From Streptomyces sp. NBC_00285 (GTDB taxonomy: Bacteria > Actinomycetota > Actinomycetes > Streptomycetales > Streptomycetaceae), in assembly GCF_036174265.1 (NCBI RefSeq), contig NZ_CP108055.1, positions 2,232,001-2,296,000 of the forward strand: a DNA stretch of 64,000 bases, read 5' to 3'. The translations under genes and the position numbers were made by a program. Below the pieces are notes generated by a model, which saw nothing but the letters and a program-made list of their open reading frames with translations, did no database searches and was not told the origin of the DNA. Of the stretch, positions 59,744 to 64,000 are shown piece after piece. Each line of letters starts with the position of its first letter. The stretch's first letter is position 1.

Positions 59744-61232
59744 GCCCCACGACAACGCTGTCGAGCTGCGGGGGATCACCAAGCGGTTCCCCGGCACGCT
59801 CGCCAACGACCACGTCGACCTGACCGTGCGACGCGGCGAGATCCACGCCCTGATGGGCGAGAACGGTGCCGGCAAGTCGACGCTCATGTCGGTCCTGTAC
59901 GGCATGGAACGCGCCGACGCCGGGACGGTCCGGATCGACGGGCGGGAGGTGGACTTCGCCAGCCCGGGTGCCGCCATGGCCGCCGGACTCGGCATGGTGC
60001 ACCAGAGCTTCAAGCTGTTCGACTCACTGACGGTCGCCGAGAACGTCGTCTACGCCGCCGAGCCGCGCCGCTTCGGCCTGCTGGACCGGGCCGCGGCCCG
60101 CCGCCGGGTGCGTGAGCTGGCCGAGGAGCACGGCCTGGCCGTGGACCCCGACGCCCGGGTCGGCGCGCTGCCCGTCGGGCTGCGCCAGCGGGTGGAGATC
60201 CTGAAGCTGCTGCACCGCGGTGCCCGGACCCTGATCCTCGACGAGCCGACCGCGGTGCTCACCCCCGGCGAGGCCGACGCCCTGTTCACGGTGCTCAAGT
60301 CGCTGGCTGCGGAGGGCCGTACGGTGATCCTCGTCACGCACAAGCTGCGCGAGGTGCTGGCGGGCAGCGACCGCGTGACCGTCCTGCGGGACGGCCGGGT
60401 CGTGGCCCGCCTGGTCACCGCCGAGACCTCCGCCGACGAGATCGCCGCCGCCATGACCGGCCGCGCGGTCGAACTGGACCGGATCCACCCGGCCGGGACA
60501 CCCGGTGCCGTGGTGCTGGACGTGCGGGGCCTCGCGGCTCCCGGAGTGCACGAGGCCGATCTCACCGTCCGCGCCGGCGAGATCGTCGGTGTGGCCGGCG
60601 TCGCGGGCAACGGGCAGAGCGAGCTGATCGAGGCGCTGGCGGGGCTGCGGCCGGTCACGGCGGGGCGGGTGACCCTCCAGGGCCACGACATCACCCACGC
60701 CTCGGCCACCGAGCGCCGCCTCAAGGGCCTGGCGTACGTCCCCGAGGACCGGCACGCGGTCGGTACGGCGGCTGCCGCGTCCGTGGCCGACAACCTCGCG
60801 ATGGGTCACCACCGTACGTCCCTGTCGTCCCGCGGACTGCTGCCGCCGGCGACCGTCCGCGCCCATGCCCGGCGGCTGGTCGAGCGGTTCGGGATCAAGG
60901 CCCCGACGTCCGCGGTGCCCGCCTCCGCGCTGTCCGGCGGCAACCTCCAGAAGCTGCTCATCGGCCGCGAACTCGCCCACGAGTCACCCCTGTTGCTCGT
61001 GGAGCAGCCGACGCGCGGAGTCGACATCGGCGCGATCCAGAACATCCACGACCAGCTGATCGCCTACCGCGACGCCGGCCACGCCGTCCTCCTCGTCTCG
61101 GCCGAGCTGAGCGAGATCCGGGGGCTCGCGGACCGGGTGCTGGTGATGTACGAGGGCCGGGTCACGGCCACGTACCGGAAGAACGAAGCGGACGAACGGA
61201 CGCTGGGACTCGCGATGGCGGGCGGCAACTGA
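59724..61232 (+). CDS. Nucleoside-type ABC ATPase (YufO/NupO-like), two domains
   Basis: A 502-aa duplicated ATPase. Domain 1 has LMGENGAGKST, MVHQSFKLFDSLTV, LPVGLRQRVEIL and TLILDEPTAVLTP. Domain 2 has the atypical Walker A GVAGVAGNGQSELIEAL, characteristic of the BMP-associated subfamily, plus YVPEDRH, LSGGNLQKLLIGREL and LLLVEQPTRGVDIGAI. It overlaps the lipoprotein gene by 20 nt and is 1 nt before the permease, so the operon is tightly coupled. Confidence 0.93.
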   Translation: MTPPRAEPHDNAVELRGITKRFPGTLANDHVDLTVRRGEIHALMGENGAGKSTLMSVLYGMERADAGTVRIDGREVDFASPGAAMAAGLGMVHQSFKLFDSLTVAENVVYAAEPRRFGLLDRAAARRRVRELAEEHGLAVDPDARVGALPVGLRQRVEILKLLHRGARTLILDEPTAVLTPGEADALFTVLKSLAAEGRTVILVTHKLREVLAGSDRVTVLRDGRVVARLVTAETSADEIAAAMTGRAVELDRIHPAGTPGAVVLDVRGLAAPGVHEADLTVRAGEIVGVAGVAGNGQSELIEALAGLRPVTAGRVTLQGHDITHASATERRLKGLAYVPEDRHAVGTAAAASVADNLAMGHHRTSLSSRGLLPPATVRAHARRLVERFGIKAPTSAVPASALSGGNLQKLLIGRELAHESPLLLVEQPTRGVDIGAIQNIHDQLIAYRDAGHAVLLVSAELSEIRGLADRVLVMYEGRVTATYRKNEADERTLGLAMAGGN

Positions 61233-61233
61233 C

Positions 61234-62292
61234 ATGAGACCTGACCGGACTTGGGGCGCCCTGCGCTCCCCCGTCACCTTCTCCGTGCTCGCGGGCGTCC
61301 TCATCGGCGCGCTCTTCCTCGTCGGCACCGGCGCGGACCCGGTCACGGCGTACCGGGCGATCCTGACCGGATCACTCGGCGCCGACGGCATCGGCTCCAC
61401 CCTGTCGACCGGAACCAGCGTGCTCGGCCTGGCGCTCGCGCTGGCGATCCCGCTGCGCGCCGGACTCATCAACCTCGGCGGCGACGGACAGATGGTGCTC
61501 GGCGGGATCACCGCGGCCGTCATCGGCCTGTACACGCCGCTGCCCGCACCCCTGACCGTCACCCTGGCCCTCCTCGGCGGCATGGCGGCGGGCGCCCTGT
61601 ACGCCGCCCTGGCCGCCCTGTGCGAGAACCACTTCGGCGTCCCGCTCCTGGTCAGCAGCCTGCTGCTGAGCTACCCGGCGGTCTCGCTCGCGTCGTATCT
61701 GGCCCGTTATCCGCTCAAGGAGCCCGGTTCCAGCCTCCCGCAGACCCGGGCGATGCCCGCCGGAGTGGCGCTGCCCGCGTTCGGCGACTCGACGGTGACC
61801 GTGGGACTGGTGCTGGTTGTCCTCGCGGCGGCCGCGTACTGGTTCACCGACCGGCGCACCGCCATCGGGTACGAGATCCGCATGACGGGTCTCAACGCCC
61901 GCTTCGCCGCGTACGCGGGTGTCGAACGCCGGGGCCTGACCCTGAAGTTGATGTCGGTCTCCGGTGCGCTCGCCGGACTCGTGGGCGCGATCGGGGTGTT
62001 GAGCTTCCCGTACCGCTTCGTCGACGGCTCGCTCACCGCACCCGGCTACACCTGGACGGGACTCACGGCCGCGCTGCTGGCGACGGCCGCGCCGATCGGC
62101 ACGGTCGTCGCCTCGTTCTTCTTCGCGGTCCTCCAGGTCGGCGGCCTCGCCATGGAACGGACCACCCAGGTGCCGCGCGAGCTGACCCAGGTGCTCCAGG
62201 CGATCGTGATCGTGTTCCTGGCGGCCCGGCTGCGGCTGCCCGGCATCCCCGGGTTCCTGAGCCGTCGCCGCACGTCCGAGGAGACGGTGTGA
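61234..62292 (+). CDS. Nucleoside-type ABC permease 1 (YufP/NupP-like)
   Basis: A 352-aa BPD_transp_2 permease with about 9-10 hydrophobic segments. It has LALAIPLRAGLINLGGDGQMVLGGI near the front and YEIRMTGLNARFAAYAGVERRGLTLKLMSVSGALAGL as coupling loop. It pairs with permease 2 to form the heterodimeric membrane core usual for guanosine-type importers. Its TGA overlaps the next ATG by one base. Confidence 0.92.
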   Translation: MRPDRTWGALRSPVTFSVLAGVLIGALFLVGTGADPVTAYRAILTGSLGADGIGSTLSTGTSVLGLALALAIPLRAGLINLGGDGQMVLGGITAAVIGLYTPLPAPLTVTLALLGGMAAGALYAALAALCENHFGVPLLVSSLLLSYPAVSLASYLARYPLKEPGSSLPQTRAMPAGVALPAFGDSTVTVGLVLVVLAAAAYWFTDRRTAIGYEIRMTGLNARFAAYAGVERRGLTLKLMSVSGALAGLVGAIGVLSFPYRFVDGSLTAPGYTWTGLTAALLATAAPIGTVVASFFFAVLQVGGLAMERTTQVPRELTQVLQAIVIVFLAARLRLPGIPGFLSRRRTSEETV

Positions 62293-63161
62293 TGTTCTTC
62301 GACTCCGATCTGCTGATGTCGGCGCTGCGCGCGCTCACCCCGATCCTGCTGGCCGCGCTCGGCGGCGCCCTGTGCGAACGGGCGGGCGTGTTCAACATCG
62401 GCCTCGAGGGCATGATGCTGATGGGCTGCTTCACTTCCGTCACCACCAGCTGGTTCACCGGCAGCGCCTGGCTCGGCGTGCTGGCGGCGGCCCTCGCCGC
62501 GGCCGCGTACTCGCTGATCCTGGCCGTGGGCGCGGTGACCCTGGGCGGGGACGCGGTCGTCCTGGGCGTGGCCATGAATCTGCTCGCCGTCGGCCTGACC
62601 GGCTTCCTGCTGCGTACGGTCTTCGGCGTGCAGGGCACTTTTGACGACCCGTCACTTGCCGGGCTGCCGTTGGTCGGTGGTCTGACCCCGCTCACCTATC
62701 TGTCGTGGGCAGCGGTCGCGGTGGCCGCCGTGATGCTCTCCCGGCATGTGTGGGGGCTGCGGCTGCGCGGGGTCGGCGAGGCCCCGGACGCCGCGGCCAC
62801 GCTCGGGGTGAGCCCGGTCAGGTACAAGTACGGGGCGATTCTGGTCTCCGGTGTCCTGTGCGGGCTCGCGGGGGCCCAACTCGCCCTGGGCAACGTCACC
62901 TTGTTCACCGAGAACATGACGGCGGGCCGGGGCTGGATCGCGGTCGTCGCGGTCATGCTCGGCCGCGCGGCGCCCGTCGGCGTGCTGCTGGCCGCGCTGC
63001 TCTTCGGCATCGCGGAGGCGGCCGGCTTCCGTCTGCAGGGCCTCGGTCTGCCCCAGCAGGCGACCGACGCCGCGCCCTACGTCGTCACACTCGGCGCCCT
63101 CTTCCTCACGACGGCCCGCCGCCGTCGCCGTACGCCTTCTCCTTCCGGAGCCGCCTCATGA
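62292..63161 (+). CDS. Nucleoside-type ABC permease 2 (YufQ/NupQ-like)
   Basis: A 289-aa BPD_transp_2 permease with ALRALTPILLAALGGALCERAGVFNIGLEGMMLMG at the N-terminus and RLRGVGEAPDAAATLGVSPVRYKYGAILVSGVLCGLAG as coupling loop, then NMTAGRGWIAVVAVMLGRAAPVG. ATG 62292 (or GTG 62289) starts it at the overlap with permease 1. An ATGA overlap couples it to the phosphorylase gene. Confidence 0.92.
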   Translation: MFFDSDLLMSALRALTPILLAALGGALCERAGVFNIGLEGMMLMGCFTSVTTSWFTGSAWLGVLAAALAAAAYSLILAVGAVTLGGDAVVLGVAMNLLAVGLTGFLLRTVFGVQGTFDDPSLAGLPLVGGLTPLTYLSWAAVAVAAVMLSRHVWGLRLRGVGEAPDAAATLGVSPVRYKYGAILVSGVLCGLAGAQLALGNVTLFTENMTAGRGWIAVVAVMLGRAAPVGVLLAALLFGIAEAAGFRLQGLGLPQQATDAAPYVVTLGALFLTTARRRRRTPSPSGAAS

Positions 63162-63931
63162 GCCAGGACCTGCTGCCCGTCACCCGTATCCCCCGCACCG
63201 GGCTCCCGGCCCACGCGGTCGTCGTCGGCGCCCCGGCCCGTGCGGCGGCCGTCGCAGCACTCCTCGACGGCGCCCAGGAGGTGTCGTACCACCGCGAGTA
63301 CCGGGTGTTCAGCGGGAGTTGGAAGGGGCTGCCGGTCACCGTCGCCTCGCACGGCGTGGGCGGGCCGGGGGCCGTTCTGCTGTTCCAGGAGCTCGCCGAC
63401 GCGGGCATCCGCACCGTCCTGCGGTTCGGTACGGCGGGCGCGATGAGGCCGGGCATCGGTGACGGCGATCTCGTCATCGCGGAGGCGGCCGTGCGGGACG
63501 ACGGCGTCACGCAGCAGCTTCTGCCGCCCGAGTACCCGGCGGTCTCCGCGCCCGAGGCGGTGCTCGCGCTCCAGCGTGCGGCCCGCGCGGTCGGCGCACC
63601 GCACCACCGGGGCATCGTATGGACACGCGCGGCCTTCCAGCCCGGGCTCCTCCCGCTCTTCTCCTACGAGGGCGCGGGGCTCGCGGCGATCGAGATGGAG
63701 CTGTCCGCCCTGCTGGTCATCGCCTCCCTGCGCGGCCTCGTCGCGGGCGGTGTGCTCGTCGTCGACGGCGCGAACGCGGACGAGTTGGTGGACGACGAGG
63801 GCGCCAGCGTGTACGACCCCCACCGGGAGGTCGTCGCGGTGGGTGTCGACCGGGGCGCGGTGGTGTCCCTGGAGGCGCTGCGGCTGCTGGCGGAGGCGCA
63901 CGAGGAACGTGAGGCGGGGGACGCCCTGTGA
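63158..63931 (+). CDS. Nucleoside phosphorylase (NP-I family), predicted methylthioinosine or purine nucleoside phosphorylase
   Basis: A 257-aa NP-I enzyme with AVVVGAPARAAAVAALLD (phosphate loop), VASHGVGGPGAVLLFQEL, VLRFGTAGAMRPGIGDGDLVIAEAAVRDDG and the sugar-binding Met-Glu in AIEMELSALLVIA. It cleaves a nucleoside to base and ribose-1-phosphate. In this operon, upstream of a deaminase-type amidohydrolase and near mtnA, methylthioinosine is an attractive substrate, but uridine or inosine cannot be excluded. Start and stop overlap both neighbours by 4 nt. Confidence 0.85.
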   Translation: MSQDLLPVTRIPRTGLPAHAVVVGAPARAAAVAALLDGAQEVSYHREYRVFSGSWKGLPVTVASHGVGGPGAVLLFQELADAGIRTVLRFGTAGAMRPGIGDGDLVIAEAAVRDDGVTQQLLPPEYPAVSAPEAVLALQRAARAVGAPHHRGIVWTRAAFQPGLLPLFSYEGAGLAAIEMELSALLVIASLRGLVAGGVLVVDGANADELVDDEGASVYDPHREVVAVGVDRGAVVSLEALRLLAEAHEEREAGDAL

Positions 63932-64000
63932 ACATCGACCTGCTGGTGCACGGCGGTGACGTTCTGACCGTCGACGAGGCGGGAAGCGTTGTTCACAGCG
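63928..64000 (+). CDS. Amidohydrolase N-terminus, possible methylthioadenosine/S-adenosylhomocysteine deaminase, cut by window edge
   Basis: Only 24 codons are present. GTG 63928 overlaps the phosphorylase stop (GTGA), and the product NIDLLVHGGDVLTVDEAGSV has the first beta-strands of composite-domain amidohydrolases of the TrzA/MtaD/SsnA group. The HxH metal motif would lie beyond the window. A deaminase here would complete methylthioadenosine to methylthioinosine to methylthioribose-1-phosphate. Guanine or cytosine deaminase are alternatives. Confidence 0.55.
   Translation, partial: MNIDLLVHGGDVLTVDEAGSVVHS

Overview
The window is high-GC, Streptomyces-type actinobacterial chromosome. The evidence is very strong third-position GC bias, GTG/TTG starts and many 4-nt start/stop overlaps. 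The gene content also fits: a conservon, Tat genes, a complete Pup-proteasome locus and a GylR-controlled glycerol operon. The gene order resembles the S. coelicolor region from the rar (cvn9) conservon to the gyl operon. I see no tRNA, rRNA, IS element, prophage or CRISPR array.

Layout. (1) 1-3421, minus: rar/cvn9 conservon (P450 cut by the window edge, GTPase, DUF742, Roadblock, sensor kinase). (2) 3755-11250: TetR regulator divergent from a four-gene plus-strand operon (two DUF1989 proteins, biotin-dependent urea/guanidine carboxylase, allophanate hydrolase), with a perfect operator-like palindrome between them. (3) 11319-32469, mostly minus: HelY helicase, TatC/TatA, PafC/PafB, two FKBP proteins, PafA, an MFS/LacI pair, PrcA/PrcB, an endonuclease VII-like gene, Pup, Dop, ARC, a ferredoxin and TrmI. 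(4) 32508-36120: S2P protease, RecB-like nuclease, response regulator. (5) 36212-40611: two paralogous orphan peptide-type binding lipoproteins and a HAD phosphatase. (6) 40734-49746: MetH, then gylR-glpF-glpK-glpD. (7) 49965-64000: an apparent methionine-salvage island with mtnK plus an Rbs-type ABC importer, mtnDCB, mtnA, and a BMP/nucleoside-type ABC importer followed by a nucleoside phosphorylase and the start of an amidohydrolase.

How it fits together. Region 7 reads as two entry routes to 5-methylthioribose-1-phosphate: imported methylthioribose phosphorylated by MtnK, and imported methylthioadenosine or a related nucleoside processed by the amidohydrolase and phosphorylase. Both feed MtnA, MtnB, MtnC and MtnD. 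Each of the two importer operons and mtnDCB is preceded by a tiny ORF ending in Cys-Arg (or Cys-Arg plus one residue) and stop, and GC hairpins follow the two importer leaders. This suggests one sulfur- or cysteine-sensing attenuation regulon and supports sulfur substrates for both importers.

A second link joins regulators to targets inside the window. The promoters of helY and the recB-like gene both match the RecA-independent DNA-damage (PafBC) consensus TTGTCRGTG-N8-TANNNT, and pafB and pafC lie between them. In the gyl region a perfect 19-bp palindrome before gylR recurs with 16/19 matches at the glpF promoter, which is the likely GylR operator.
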